Shown here: positions 45,285-54,178 of the stretch, piece by piece
Layout of the letters: each line of letters begins with the position of its first letter
Numbering within the stretch: position 1 is the first letter of the stretch
NCBI RefSeq assembly: GCF_027107535.1
Contig: NZ_CP114283.1
Span: forward strand, 5,208,001 to 5,272,000
Origin: Streptomyces aurantiacus
GTDB lineage: Bacteria; Actinomycetota; Actinomycetes; Streptomycetales; Streptomycetaceae
Direction: 5' to 3'
Length of the DNA stretch: 64,000 bases
The notes under the pieces: generated by a model
Seen by the model: only the letters and a program-made list of their open reading frames with translations
Told to the model about the DNA's origin: nothing
Database searches by the model: none
Program-made: the position numbers and the translations under genes

Positions 45285-46223
45285 TCAGACGACGCGTTCG
45301 CCGGGGGTGACGATCACGTCGAGTGCGGCCAGGTCGGCCGCGTCGGGGATCCAGTCGGCCGCCGCCGCATTGGCGGTGACCTGTTCGGGGGTCATGGCAC
45401 CGCAGATGACGGAGCCGACGGCGGGGAGCGCGGCCAGTGCGCCCACGGCGACCTGGAGGAGGGTGAGTCCTCGTTCGGCGCCGTACGTGGTGAGCGCCTC
45501 GGCCCTGTCGAGGGCCGCGTCGGTGAGCCAGCCCTGCCGCCAGGACAGCCGGCTGCCGGGCGGGGGCCGCTCACCGCGCCGGTACTTGCCGCTGAGCAGG
45601 CCGTTGGCCAGCGGGTAGTACGGCAGGAGGCCGACGCCGTGGCTGACGCAGGCGGGGACCAGGTCCTTCTCCACAGCGCGGTCGAGCAGGTGGTAGCGGG
45701 CCTGGGTGGACACGAAGGCATCGGTGAGCTGCTCGGCCGGCAGGTTGGAACAGCCGATGTGGCCGATCTTGCCCTCGTCGACCAGTTCGCGGAGCGCGGC
45801 GACGGTCTCCTCCAGCGGGGTGACGCCGTCCGGCTCGTGGTACTGGTACAGATCGATCCGTTCGGTGCCCAGGCGGCGCAGCGAGGCCTCGACGGCGTAC
45901 CGGATGTAGGGACGGGCTCCCCGCCGACCGTAGAGGTCGGCCTCCTGACCCATCTCCATGCCGAACTTGGTGGCCAGGACGACCTCGTCGCGGTGCCCCT
46001 TGAGAGCGGCACCGAGGAGCCGTTCGCCGTCACCGCGCCCGCTGTCGCTCTCGCCGAAGCCGCCGTACATGTCGGCGGTGTCGAAGAGGGTGATTCCGGC
46101 GTCCAGGGCCGCGTGGACGACCGCCTTCGTGCCGTCCTCGTCCAGACGGGAGCCGAAGTTGTTGCCGCCGACACCGACCACGGAGACGGTCGGGCCGCGC
46201 TCGCCCAGCGTGCGATATCTCAT
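45285..46223 (-). CDS. Aldo/keto reductase
   Basis: 312 residues from the ATG at 46221-46223, which overlaps the stop of the aldehyde dehydrogenase gene (ATGA). AKR features: FDTADMYGGFGESD (catalytic Asp and Tyr), VVLATKFGMEMG (Lys), IDLYQYHEPDGVTPLEETVA (His) and GHIGCSNLPAEQL. NADPH-dependent reduction of an aldehyde or ketone, or the reverse. It may deal with the aldehyde made by the amine oxidases or aminotransferase in this cluster. The frame is open upstream, but that region belongs to the dehydrogenase gene in another frame. Confidence 0.88.
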   Translation of the reverse strand: MRYRTLGERGPTVSVVGVGGNNFGSRLDEDGTKAVVHAALDAGITLFDTADMYGGFGESDSGRGDGERLLGAALKGHRDEVVLATKFGMEMGQEADLYGRRGARPYIRYAVEASLRRLGTERIDLYQYHEPDGVTPLEETVAALRELVDEGKIGHIGCSNLPAEQLTDAFVSTQARYHLLDRAVEKDLVPACVSHGVGLLPYYPLANGLLSGKYRRGERPPPGSRLSWRQGWLTDAALDRAEALTTYGAERGLTLLQVAVGALAALPAVGSVICGAMTPEQVTANAAAADWIPDAADLAALDVIVTPGERVV

Positions 46224-47674
46224 GACCGCCTCCCGAATCCGATGCAGACGTTCTTGGTCTGCGTGTAGCTGTCGAGGGCCGCGAGGCCCTTCTCCCGGCC
46301 CCAACCGCTGTGCTTGTAGCCGCCGAACGGGAGCTCGACGCCGGTGCCGACGCCGGTGGCGTTGACGTAGACCTGGCCGGCCCGGATGCCCTCGGCGAGC
46401 CGCATCGCCTTGTCGATGTCGCGGGTCCAGACGTAGGACGCGAGGCCGTACGGGCTGTCGTTGGCGATGTCGAGGGCCTCGTCGGCGTCGTCGAACTCGA
46501 TGACGGTGACGACGGGGCCGAAGATCTCCTCGCGGGCGCAACGGGCGTCGTTGGTCAGGCTGGTGAGCACGGTCGGCTCGACGTAGTAGCCGTCGGCCAG
46601 GGCCGGGTCGGACGGTGCACCGCCGCCGGCCCGCGCCACGGCGCCCTCCTGGCGGGCCAGGTCCAGGTAGCCCAGCACCCGGTCACGCTGCCGGGCGGCG
46701 ACCAGCGGGCCGACGTCCGGGTCGGTGAGCCCCGGGCCGACGCGCAGGGAGGCGGCGTGGGCGACCAGCTTGTCGAGGAACTCCTCGGCACCCCGCTGGA
46801 GCAGCAGCCGGGTGCCCGCCGAGCAGGTCTGGCCTGCGTTGCCGAAGGCGGAGGCCGCGACGGCGCTCAGCGCCAGGTCGAAGTCGGCGTCGGCGAAGAC
46901 GACGACCGGGGACTTGCCACCCAGCTCGGTGACGGAGGGCACCACGTTGGCTGCGGCGGCCTGGGCGACCTTGATGCCCGTCGGCACCGAGCCGGTGAAG
47001 GTGACCTGGTCGATCCCGGGGTGCCCGGCGAGAGCCGCACCCGTCTCCCCATCACCGGGGACGACGTTCAGAACGCCCGGCGGCAGACCGCACTCCAGGG
47101 CGATCCTGCCGATCTCCAGCGGCGTGAGCGGTGCCTCCGGCGACGGCTTGAGCACCACGGTGCACCCTGCCGCCAGCGCCGGAGCGGAGCCCCTCGCGGT
47201 GTTCTGCAGCGGGTAGTTGAACGGGATGATCTGGCCGGAGACACCGATCGGCTCGCGGACGGTGTAGTCGATCAGGCCGGGCCCGAGAGGGATCGTCGTG
47301 CCGCCGAGCTTGTCGGCGACGCCCGCGTAGAACTCGAAGTACCGGGCGGCGGCCTCGACATCGGCCTTGGCCTGGCGGAGCGGCTTGCCGACGTCGTGGC
47401 TCTCCAGGCGGGCCAGCCGTTCGCCCTGGTAGCGGATGGCCTCCGCGATCCGGTAGAGGATGCGGCCCCGGTCGGCGGCGCGCATACGGGCCCACTCCGG
47501 TGCCGTGAAGGCTGCCCGGGCCGCCGCCACCGCCTGGTCGACGTCCGCCGCGCCTGCATGGGCTACCTGCGCGATGGCTGTGCCGTCCGAGGGGTCGAGG
47601 ACGGTGAAGGTGCGCCCGTCGGCGGCGGGTACCTGTTTGCCGTCGATGAGGAGCATCTGAGCGTCGCTGCTCAT
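46220..47674 (-). CDS. NAD(P)-dependent aldehyde dehydrogenase
   Basis: 484 residues from the ATG at 47672-47674, overlapping the stop of the preceding deacylase gene. ALDH hallmarks: IIPFNYPLQNTARGSAPALA (NAD site), VTFTGSVPTGIKVAQ, VTELGGKSPVVVFADAD (catalytic Glu) and FGNAGQTCSAGTRLLLQ (catalytic Cys). Similar to betaine-aldehyde and aminoaldehyde dehydrogenases. Likely oxidises the aldehyde released by the neighbouring aminotransferase or amine oxidase to the acid; in an ectoine-like reading it would fill the DoeC (aspartate-semialdehyde) role, but that is inference. Confidence 0.9.
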   Translation of the reverse strand: MSSDAQMLLIDGKQVPAADGRTFTVLDPSDGTAIAQVAHAGAADVDQAVAAARAAFTAPEWARMRAADRGRILYRIAEAIRYQGERLARLESHDVGKPLRQAKADVEAAARYFEFYAGVADKLGGTTIPLGPGLIDYTVREPIGVSGQIIPFNYPLQNTARGSAPALAAGCTVVLKPSPEAPLTPLEIGRIALECGLPPGVLNVVPGDGETGAALAGHPGIDQVTFTGSVPTGIKVAQAAAANVVPSVTELGGKSPVVVFADADFDLALSAVAASAFGNAGQTCSAGTRLLLQRGAEEFLDKLVAHAASLRVGPGLTDPDVGPLVAARQRDRVLGYLDLARQEGAVARAGGGAPSDPALADGYYVEPTVLTSLTNDARCAREEIFGPVVTVIEFDDADEALDIANDSPYGLASYVWTRDIDKAMRLAEGIRAGQVYVNATGVGTGVELPFGGYKHSGWGREKGLAALDSYTQTKNVCIGFGRRS

Positions 47675-48624
47675 GGCCGGATCTCTCCCTGCACCTCGCC
47701 GAAGATCACGACCTCGTCGCCGGGGCGGACGGTACGGATCCGGCGGACCCAGAGCACGATGCCGTCCTGCGGGGCGAGGACCTCCTCCAGCGTGTTGCCG
47801 TAGTGGTCGACGATGTGGGCGATCAGGTCGCCTTCCTTGCAGGTGTCCCCCGGCTCGGCGTGGCCGACGAAGAAGCCGCCGGCGTCGGAGCGGGCGAAAG
47901 TGCCGGAGACCGTGGTGTAGGTGTCCCGCAACTCCGCCGCACCGTCGATCATGCTGAGCTGCCGGAGGATGTTGCGGATGGAGTGCATGTGCAGGGTGAC
48001 GTTCTCCTCGCGGTAGGTGCCGCCGCCGACCTCGATGGTGATGGCGGGCTTGCCCGCCGCGAGGGTGGGATGGCGCACCGTGCCGCCCCACTTGCCGCCC
48101 TTCCAGACCAGCTCGTGGCCGGCCGCGAGGGCCATCTCCGTCGCCAGTTCCTCGTAGCCGCCCTGAAGGATGACCAGCGGGGCGATCTCGCCGAACGTGC
48201 CGCCGGTGTGCAGGTCGACCAGGGCGTCGATGGCCGGGACGACCTGCTCGACGAAGGTGGCGGCCAGGCGCAGCGAGTACGAGCCGTCCGCGTCACCGGG
48301 GAAGATGCGGTTGAGGTTGAGGTGGTCCAGGCCGCTGGTGCGGGCCGCCGCCTCGAAGGCCGGGGTGTTCATGCAGGGGATGGCGACGAGCGTGCCGCGC
48401 AGGGTGGCCGGGTCGATCTCGGCGACCACGCGGCGGACGGCTTCCTGGCCGTCGTACTCGTCGCCGTGCACGCCGGCGTCCACACACAGGACCGGGCCGT
48501 CCTGCGCGCCGTTGACGACGATCAGTGGGATGCCGAGTTCGACACCGTAGCTGCTGGTGCCGACCGGGATGAGGCCTTGGGCGCGCTCGCCGGGGGCGAC
48601 GGTCAGCGGACCGATGGAGTACAT
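47671..48624 (-). CDS. AstE/aspartoacylase-family zinc deacylase 1 (DoeB-like)
   Basis: The protein has 317 residues. Zinc ligands: DAGVHGDEYDGQEAV (His and Glu, HxxE) and ALVDLHTGGTFGEIAPL (His). LNRIFPGDADG (substrate Arg) and ITIEVGGGTYREENV (catalytic Glu) complete the succinylglutamate desuccinylase/aspartoacylase site. The C-terminal beta-barrel (HIVDHYGNTLEEVLAPQDG) is typical of the DoeB-like subgroup that removes acyl groups from N-acyl amino acids. It is sandwiched between an aminotransferase and an aldehyde dehydrogenase, the order deacylate, transaminate, oxidise. A second member of the family is encoded at 54.2-55.2 kb. Confidence 0.88.
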   Translation of the reverse strand: MYSIGPLTVAPGERAQGLIPVGTSSYGVELGIPLIVVNGAQDGPVLCVDAGVHGDEYDGQEAVRRVVAEIDPATLRGTLVAIPCMNTPAFEAAARTSGLDHLNLNRIFPGDADGSYSLRLAATFVEQVVPAIDALVDLHTGGTFGEIAPLVILQGGYEELATEMALAAGHELVWKGGKWGGTVRHPTLAAGKPAITIEVGGGTYREENVTLHMHSIRNILRQLSMIDGAAELRDTYTTVSGTFARSDAGGFFVGHAEPGDTCKEGDLIAHIVDHYGNTLEEVLAPQDGIVLWVRRIRTVRPGDEVVIFGEVQGEIRP

Positions 48625-48647
48625 GTCGTTCCTTTCCGAAACATGGA

Positions 48648-50057
48648 TCAGATGCGGGCGGACGCCTCGGCGAGGGTCTCTGCGAGGATGTCGGCGATAC
48701 GGTCGAGAAGGGCCCGGTCGCTGATCAGCGGGGGTGCGATCTGGACCAGTGGCGCGGACCGGTTGTAGACGCGGGCGAGGAGGCCGGCCTCGCGCAGCCG
48801 GCGCGGGATCAGGTCGACGATCAGGTCGGCGCGGGCGGCGTCGCCGAAGCCGCCGTCCTCGTGGTCGCCGACGAGTTCGCAGGCGTAGAAGAACCCGGCT
48901 CCCCGGACGTCGCCGACGATCGGCAGGTCCGCGAGGGATGACATGCGGCCCGCCAAGTGGCCTTGGAGGTCACGGACGTTCTCCAGGATCCGGTCCCGCT
49001 CCATGATCTCCAGGCTGCGCAGGGCGATGGCCGCGCTCAGCGGGTGCCCGGCGAAGGTGTAGCCGTGGTTGAGGACCGCGCCGGGCCGGTTGATGACCTC
49101 GACGACACCCTGGCTGACCAGAGTTGCCCCCATGGGGGCGTAACCGGCGGTGATGCCCTTAGCGACGGTGACCATGTCCGGGCGGGCGCCGTAGCGGTCC
49201 CCGCCGAACCACTCCCCGAGCCGGCCGAAGGCCGTGATGACCTCATCGGCGACGAGCAGGAAGCCGTACCGGTCGGCCAGCGCCCGCAGACCCTGCCAGT
49301 AACCCTGGGGCGGGGTGATGCAGCCGCCCCGGTTCTGCACCGGCTCGGCGATGAGCATGGCGACGGTCTCCGGGCCCTCGGCCAGGATCGCGGCCTCCAG
49401 CTCGGCGAGCAGCCGGGCCGTGTACAGGCCGTCGTCCGCGTATTCCGGTGCGAGACCGAAGCGGTTGGTGTTGGCCACGAACCGGGTGTGGATCGCCGGC
49501 GGGCCGTACGGCTCCGTCAGGCCGGGGTCGTCGGTGAGGGAGAGGGTGCCGATGGTCAGCCCGTGGTAGGCGCCGCGCCGGGCGATGGCCTTGGTGCGGC
49601 CCGGTTCGCCGCGCAGCGCGTGGTAGCGGCGGGCGATCTTCCAGGCGGTCTCGACGGCTTCGGCGCCGCCGCTGGAGAAGAAGGTGTGCTCGATGCCGAC
49701 GGGGGCGATCCGGGACAGCCGCTCGGCGAGTTCGATCGCCGTCGGGTGCGCGGAGGAGGTCCACAGCGGGCTGTAGCACAGCTCGCGCAGTTGCTTCTCG
49801 GCCGCCTCGGCGAACTCGGGGCCGTAGGAGTAGCCGAGCTGGCAGCAGTACAGCCCGGACAGGCCGTCGATGTAGCGCCTGCCGTCGGCGTCGACGATGT
49901 ACGGGCCCTCGCCCCGCCGGATGACGAGGAGGTTCTCGCCTTCCGGGCCGAGCGAGCCGTTGGGGGTCATGTTGAGCAGCAGGTGTCTGGCCGCGGTGGC
50001 GGACAGTTCACCGGTCGGGGTGCGGGTGCTGGTGCTGGTGCTGGTGCTGGTGGTCAT
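48648..50057 (-). CDS. Class III pyridoxal-phosphate aminotransferase 1
   Basis: The protein has 469 residues. PLP-site blocks: FFSSGGAEAVETAWKIARRY, RRGAYHGLTIGTLSLTD, LLVADEVITAFGRLGEWFGG (Asp that holds the pyridine N) and MVTVAKGITAGYAPMGA (Schiff-base Lys). Closest in pattern to omega-aminotransferases acting on diamines, beta-alanine or pyruvate. The N-terminus is MTTSTSTSTSTRTPTG, encoded by four ACCAGC-type hexamer repeats. Its ATG overlaps the stop of the ABC permease gene (ATGA), tying it to the importer. Confidence 0.9.
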   Translation of the reverse strand: MTTSTSTSTSTRTPTGELSATAARHLLLNMTPNGSLGPEGENLLVIRRGEGPYIVDADGRRYIDGLSGLYCCQLGYSYGPEFAEAAEKQLRELCYSPLWTSSAHPTAIELAERLSRIAPVGIEHTFFSSGGAEAVETAWKIARRYHALRGEPGRTKAIARRGAYHGLTIGTLSLTDDPGLTEPYGPPAIHTRFVANTNRFGLAPEYADDGLYTARLLAELEAAILAEGPETVAMLIAEPVQNRGGCITPPQGYWQGLRALADRYGFLLVADEVITAFGRLGEWFGGDRYGARPDMVTVAKGITAGYAPMGATLVSQGVVEVINRPGAVLNHGYTFAGHPLSAAIALRSLEIMERDRILENVRDLQGHLAGRMSSLADLPIVGDVRGAGFFYACELVGDHEDGGFGDAARADLIVDLIPRRLREAGLLARVYNRSAPLVQIAPPLISDRALLDRIADILAETLAEASARI

Positions 50058-50920
50058 GAGGTCTCACTCCCGGTGGACAGGCCCACCCCGGGCTCCGTCG
50101 GCAGCAGACCGTCCTGCTTTCCGCCACCGCCGAGTCGGCGCACGGCGGCGACCAGGACGAGGGCCAGGACGGCGATCGCGATGAGCACCGCGCTGATGGC
50201 CGTCACGGACGGGTCGACATCGAACTGGAGGACGTTGAACACCTGGACGGGCAGGGTCGTGGTGTCCACCGAGGACAGGAACTGCGAGATGAAGAACTCG
50301 TCGAAGCTGGTGATGAAGGAGAAGATCGCGGCGGCGATCATGCCGGGCATGGCCAGGGGGAGCGTGATGCGCCGGGCGACGGTGAGCCGGTTAGCGCCCA
50401 TGCTGGCCGCCGCGTCCTCCAGCCGTTCGTCGATGCCCTTCAGTGTGGCCATGAGGATCATCACGGCGATCGGTGAGGCGAGCACGGTGTGGCCGAGGGC
50501 GATGGCGATCGGGCTGCCGAGCATGGCGGCCGGCTCGAAGAGCAGGAACAGGCCGAGGGCGATGACCACTTGGGGGATCACCAGCGGGGCGAGGACCAGT
50601 CCGTACACCGCCGAGCGCAGCGGCAGGTTGCTACGGACCAGTGCCGTGGCCGCCGTGATGCCCAGGAGGAGCGAGAACACGGTGGTCAGTGAGGCGATCA
50701 GGGCGCTCAGCGACAGCGCGGCCGGCCACTTGCTGCCGTCGGCGAACAGCACCTTGTACCAGCCCAGCGTCCAGGAGTCCGGCGGGAAGGCGCCGAAGGC
50801 GTCCTTGCCGAAGGAGGTGACGACGATGAGGACGATGGGCAGGGCGAGGAACAGCAGGATCACCGTGGAGGCGACGGTCAGGAAGATCCGCCCGGCCAGT
50901 GTCGAGCGCAACGCGATCAT
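50054..50920 (-). CDS. ABC transporter permease (PotC-like)
   Basis: 288 residues from the ATG at 50918-50920, with six membrane helices. The EAA loop reads LEDAAASMGANRLTVARRIT then LPLAMPGMIAAAIFSFITSF, which docks the ATPase. It belongs to the PotC/PotI type of permease for polyamines, spermidine-like cations or related compounds. Start overlaps the stop of the first permease gene and its stop overlaps the aminotransferase start, so translation is coupled on both sides. Confidence 0.9.
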   Translation of the reverse strand: MIALRSTLAGRIFLTVASTVILLFLALPIVLIVVTSFGKDAFGAFPPDSWTLGWYKVLFADGSKWPAALSLSALIASLTTVFSLLLGITAATALVRSNLPLRSAVYGLVLAPLVIPQVVIALGLFLLFEPAAMLGSPIAIALGHTVLASPIAVMILMATLKGIDERLEDAAASMGANRLTVARRITLPLAMPGMIAAAIFSFITSFDEFFISQFLSSVDTTTLPVQVFNVLQFDVDPSVTAISAVLIAIAVLALVLVAAVRRLGGGGKQDGLLPTEPGVGLSTGSETS

Positions 50921-51858
50921 GAGATACCTCGATTCTTCGCGGCCTCGCTCGCGGCCTTGATCAGCCGCAGCAGGAGCAGGCCTCCGAAGGTGAGGAGGAG
51001 CAGGATGATGCCGAGCGCGGCAGCGCCGTTCCACTGGTTCTGCTTCATCACCTGCTCACTGATGAGCGAGGCGACCATGGTCTGCTTCGGACCACCCATG
51101 AGGGCGGGGGTCAGGTAGTAGCCGAGGCAGAGGATGAAGCTCAGGATGCCCGCGTTGACCAGGCCGGGAGCGACCATCGGCAGGTAGACCCGGCGGAAGA
51201 TCGTCAGCCGTCCCGCGCCCATGCTGGCCGCGGCGGCCGGCAGCCTGCGGTCGATGCCGCGCATCACCGCGTACAGCAGCAGCACGGTGTACGGCAGCAT
51301 CACCGAGGTGGTGCCGATGACCACGCCTATCTCGTTGTAGAGCATCTGGAAGGGAGCGCCGGGGACCTTCAGGTCCGTCAGGGCGTTGTTCACCACGCCG
51401 TGTTCACCGAGCAGGATGATCCAGCCGTAGGTGCGCACCAGCGCGCTGATGAAGTGCGGCACGACGACGATGATCATCACCAGGCCGGCCCACAGTGGCT
51501 TGAGCCGGGAGACGGCGGCGGCCAGCAGGAACCCGATGACCAGGCTGAGCAGCGAGGTCTCGGCGGAGATCCGCAGGGTGGTGAAGAGGACGTCCAGGTT
51601 GGAGCCCTGGAGTGCGTCCGCGTACCAGTGCAGCGTCCATCCCCCCTCCTCCCCCTTGAGGCTGAGGAGCAGGGTGCTGAAGATGGGGTAGACGAACAGC
51701 ACCAGCAGGTAGATGACGACGGGTGCGGCGTTCAGCAGCCCGAAGCGCGTGCGGCGCTCGGACAGCGCGCGGCGCAGCCGGTGCAGCCGTCCCGTGCGGG
51801 CGGCGGTGGTCGCGGGGCCCGGAGCCGGGGGCGCGGGGGCGAGAACGGATCCGGCCAT
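50917..51858 (-). CDS. ABC transporter permease (PotB-like)
   Basis: 313 residues with six membrane helices: the first is FGLLNAAPVVIYLLVLFVYP. EAA loop: RLPAAAASMGAGRLTIFRRV then YLPMVAPGLVNAGILSFILC. PotB/PotH-type partner of the next permease. A 35-residue basic cytoplasmic N-terminus precedes helix 1. It begins one base after the ATPase gene ends. With its partner it forms the membrane channel of the importer. Confidence 0.9.
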   Translation of the reverse strand: MAGSVLAPAPPAPGPATTAARTGRLHRLRRALSERRTRFGLLNAAPVVIYLLVLFVYPIFSTLLLSLKGEEGGWTLHWYADALQGSNLDVLFTTLRISAETSLLSLVIGFLLAAAVSRLKPLWAGLVMIIVVVPHFISALVRTYGWIILLGEHGVVNNALTDLKVPGAPFQMLYNEIGVVIGTTSVMLPYTVLLLYAVMRGIDRRLPAAAASMGAGRLTIFRRVYLPMVAPGLVNAGILSFILCLGYYLTPALMGGPKQTMVASLISEQVMKQNQWNGAAALGIILLLLTFGGLLLLRLIKAASEAAKNRGIS

Positions 51859-51859
51859 G

Positions 51860-53002
51860 TCACCCGCCTCCTTCCACCGCGAACACGCTGACGTCGTCGG
51901 GGTGGGCGGTCAGGCTGACCTGTTCGCCGACGACCGGGGCCTGTCCGGCCGGGATTTCCAGCCGTACGAGGCCGGTGTCGGCGTCGCCCGCGGGGCGGAC
52001 GGTGACGCGGACGAGGGTGCCGACATAGGTGACCGTGTCGACGGTCCCGATGCAGAACCCGTCGCCCGGCGTACAGAGCCGGAGCCGGCCGGGCTGCACC
52101 GCGGCCCGTACCCTGGCTCCCTCGACTCCCGTCTGCGGGCGGGCCTTGAGCAGGCCTCCGGTGTCGAGCTTCACGACGATGCGCTCGGACGTCTGCTGCT
52201 GGACGGTGCCGGGCAGGAAGTTGGCCGCGCCGAGGAAGTCGGCGACGAACGGGGTACGCGGGCGCTCGAAGAGCTCACGCGGGGTGTCGAACTGGTCGAT
52301 GCGCCCGTCCCGCATCACCGCGATCCGGTCGGACAGGACCAGCGCCTCCTCCTGATCGTGCGTCACATAGATGACGGTGAGGCCGAGTTCCTGCTGGATA
52401 CGTTTGATCTCGGTCTGCAGCTGGTCGCGCAGCTTCTTGTCCAGGGCGCCGAGCGGCTCGTCCATGAGGATCACCGGCGGCCGGTAGACCAGCGCCCGGC
52501 ACAGTGCGACACGTTGCTGCTGACCACCGGACAGTTCGCGGGGCCGGCGGCGGGCCAGGGCGGAGAGTCCGGCGATCTCCAGGGTTTCCCCCACCCGGCG
52601 GCGCAGCTCCGCCTTGGGCACGCCCCGCAGTTGGAGCGGGAAGGCGACGTTCTCCCAGACCGTCATGTGCGGGAAGAGCAGGTACTGCTGGAAGACGAAG
52701 CCGAGGCCGCGCTTCTGCGGCGCGAGGCGGGTCACGTCACGGCCGCCGACGACGATGCTGCCGGAGTCGGGCTCGCAGAACCCGGCGATCATCATCAGGG
52801 TGGTGGTCTTGCCGGAGCCGGAGGACCCCAGGAAGGTGACGAACTCGCCGCCCGCGATCTCCATGGAGACCGTGTCGACAGCGGTCACGCCGCTGTACGT
52901 CTTGCGCAGGTCCGTGACGGTGAGGGGTTTGCCGGTGCCGGTCCCCGGCGGGGAGACCGCCGGGGAGGACTGGTGCGGGGACTTCAGGTGCAGCTCAGGC
53001 AT
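51860..53002 (-). CDS. ABC transporter ATP-binding protein (PotA-like)
   Basis: The protein has 380 residues. Walker A GSSGSGKTTT (residues 59-68), Q-loop FQQYLLFPHMTVWENVA, signature RELSGGQQQRVALCRALV, Walker B VILMDEPLGALD and H-loop IYVTHDQEEAL. The C-terminal ~120 residues form the TOBE/OB regulatory domain found in PotA, MalK and similar importers (AAVQPGRLRLC, VTYVGTLVRVTVR). It energises uptake by the two permeases. The start overlaps the end of the binding-protein gene by 8 bases. Confidence 0.93.
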   Translation of the reverse strand: MPELHLKSPHQSSPAVSPPGTGTGKPLTVTDLRKTYSGVTAVDTVSMEIAGGEFVTFLGSSGSGKTTTLMMIAGFCEPDSGSIVVGGRDVTRLAPQKRGLGFVFQQYLLFPHMTVWENVAFPLQLRGVPKAELRRRVGETLEIAGLSALARRRPRELSGGQQQRVALCRALVYRPPVILMDEPLGALDKKLRDQLQTEIKRIQQELGLTVIYVTHDQEEALVLSDRIAVMRDGRIDQFDTPRELFERPRTPFVADFLGAANFLPGTVQQQTSERIVVKLDTGGLLKARPQTGVEGARVRAAVQPGRLRLCTPGDGFCIGTVDTVTYVGTLVRVTVRPAGDADTGLVRLEIPAGQAPVVGEQVSLTAHPDDVSVFAVEGGG

Positions 53003-54101
53003 TGACCCACTCCTGCCAGCGCTTGGACACGGCCGCCTCGTTCTTGATCCACCACTCGACGTCCAGGTCGAACCCGGACTTCAGGTGTTCGGGCGAGCTG
53101 GCCAGGTTGTCGGCGGCGGCCGAGGAGAGCTTCTTGTAGGCGGCGGGCACCACCGGGGCCATCGGATAGACCTCGGCGTAGGCGGCCTGGATCTCGGGCC
53201 GCAGCGCGAAGTCGACGAGCTGATAGGCGGCGTCGAGGTTCGCGGCCCCCTTGGGGATGCAGAAGCCGTTGCTCTGCCGGCGGGCACCGTTCCACTGGTA
53301 GGCGAGCGGCGAGCCGCCCTTGATCAGGGCGTCGAGACGGCCGTGCCAGACGCTGGTGGCGACGACCTCCTCGCGGCCCAGCAGCACGCCGGGCAGGGCA
53401 CCGGTGTCCCAGAACTTGCGGACGGATCCCTGGATGTTGTCGAGGGACTTGAAAGCACGCTCCACATCGAGCGGGTACAGCTTGTCCAGGGGAACGCCGT
53501 CGGCGAGGAGGGCGAACTCCAGTTCGGGCAGATCGGCGTCACGGGCCTGGAGGGCACGGCTCCCCTTGAACGCCTTGGTGTCCCAGAAGTCCGCCCAGCT
53601 TTCAGGCTTCTTGCCGCCGAAGGCGTCGGTGCGGTACGCCATGACGCTGGCCCAGTAGTTCTTGCCGACGCCGTGGGACATCATCAGGGACTCGGCGATG
53701 CCCGCGTTCCTGGTGCTCTTCAACCGGTCGTAGTCGAGCGCCTCGGTCGCGTCCTCGTCCTTGAAGCGCACCACGTCGGCCATCGAGGTGTCGATCACGT
53801 CGAACTGCGGGCGGCCCTGCTTGATCTGGGCGAGCAGCTGCGCGTACGCGATGTTCACCACCTTGATCTGGATGCCCGTCTCCTTGGTGAACGCGTCGTA
53901 GACCGCCTTCTGGTTGGCCTCGCCGTACGTGCCACCGCTGTTGCGCACGACCAGCGTCTTGGAGCTCTTGCCGCTGCCGGTGGTCGTGCTGCGGCTGCTG
54001 CCGGTGCCACAGGCACTCAGGGCGGACGCGGCGGCAAGACCCGCCGTGACTCCGCCGACTCCGCGCAGGAACAGCCGGCGGTCTATCCGGACATCTCTCA
54101 T
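52995..54101 (-). CDS. ABC transporter substrate-binding lipoprotein (PotD-like)
   Basis: The protein has 368 residues. The N-terminus RRLFLRGVGGVTAGLAAASA then LSACG combines a twin-arginine-like RRxFLRG motif with a lipobox (LSAC), so it is exported, possibly folded, and lipid-anchored outside the membrane. The mature part, TLVVRNSGGTYGEANQKAVY and QFDVIDTSMADVVRFKDEDA, is an extracellular solute-binding fold of the PotD/family 1 type. It decides the importer's substrate. Conserved acidic polyamine contacts could not be confirmed by eye. A 77-base gap separates it from the deacylase 2 gene. Confidence 0.9.
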   Translation of the reverse strand: MRDVRIDRRLFLRGVGGVTAGLAAASALSACGTGSSRSTTTGSGKSSKTLVVRNSGGTYGEANQKAVYDAFTKETGIQIKVVNIAYAQLLAQIKQGRPQFDVIDTSMADVVRFKDEDATEALDYDRLKSTRNAGIAESLMMSHGVGKNYWASVMAYRTDAFGGKKPESWADFWDTKAFKGSRALQARDADLPELEFALLADGVPLDKLYPLDVERAFKSLDNIQGSVRKFWDTGALPGVLLGREEVVATSVWHGRLDALIKGGSPLAYQWNGARRQSNGFCIPKGAANLDAAYQLVDFALRPEIQAAYAEVYPMAPVVPAAYKKLSSAAADNLASSPEHLKSGFDLDVEWWIKNEAAVSKRWQEWVNA

Positions 54102-54178
54102 CGTGTGCCTCCTGGGTGGTGCTGCAGGGAAGGGGGTGCAGGGGATGTGGGGCGCTGCGGGCAGGGGGGTCGGGGGTA

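Noticed and set aside
47671..50057. Assignment of the cluster as a standard ectoine degradation operon (doeBCD)
   Set aside because: The deacylase, aminotransferase and dehydrogenase order fits, but the ectoine hydrolase DoeA and a typical ectoine importer are absent, and a PotABCD-type importer with two amine oxidases is present. Kept only as an analogy.
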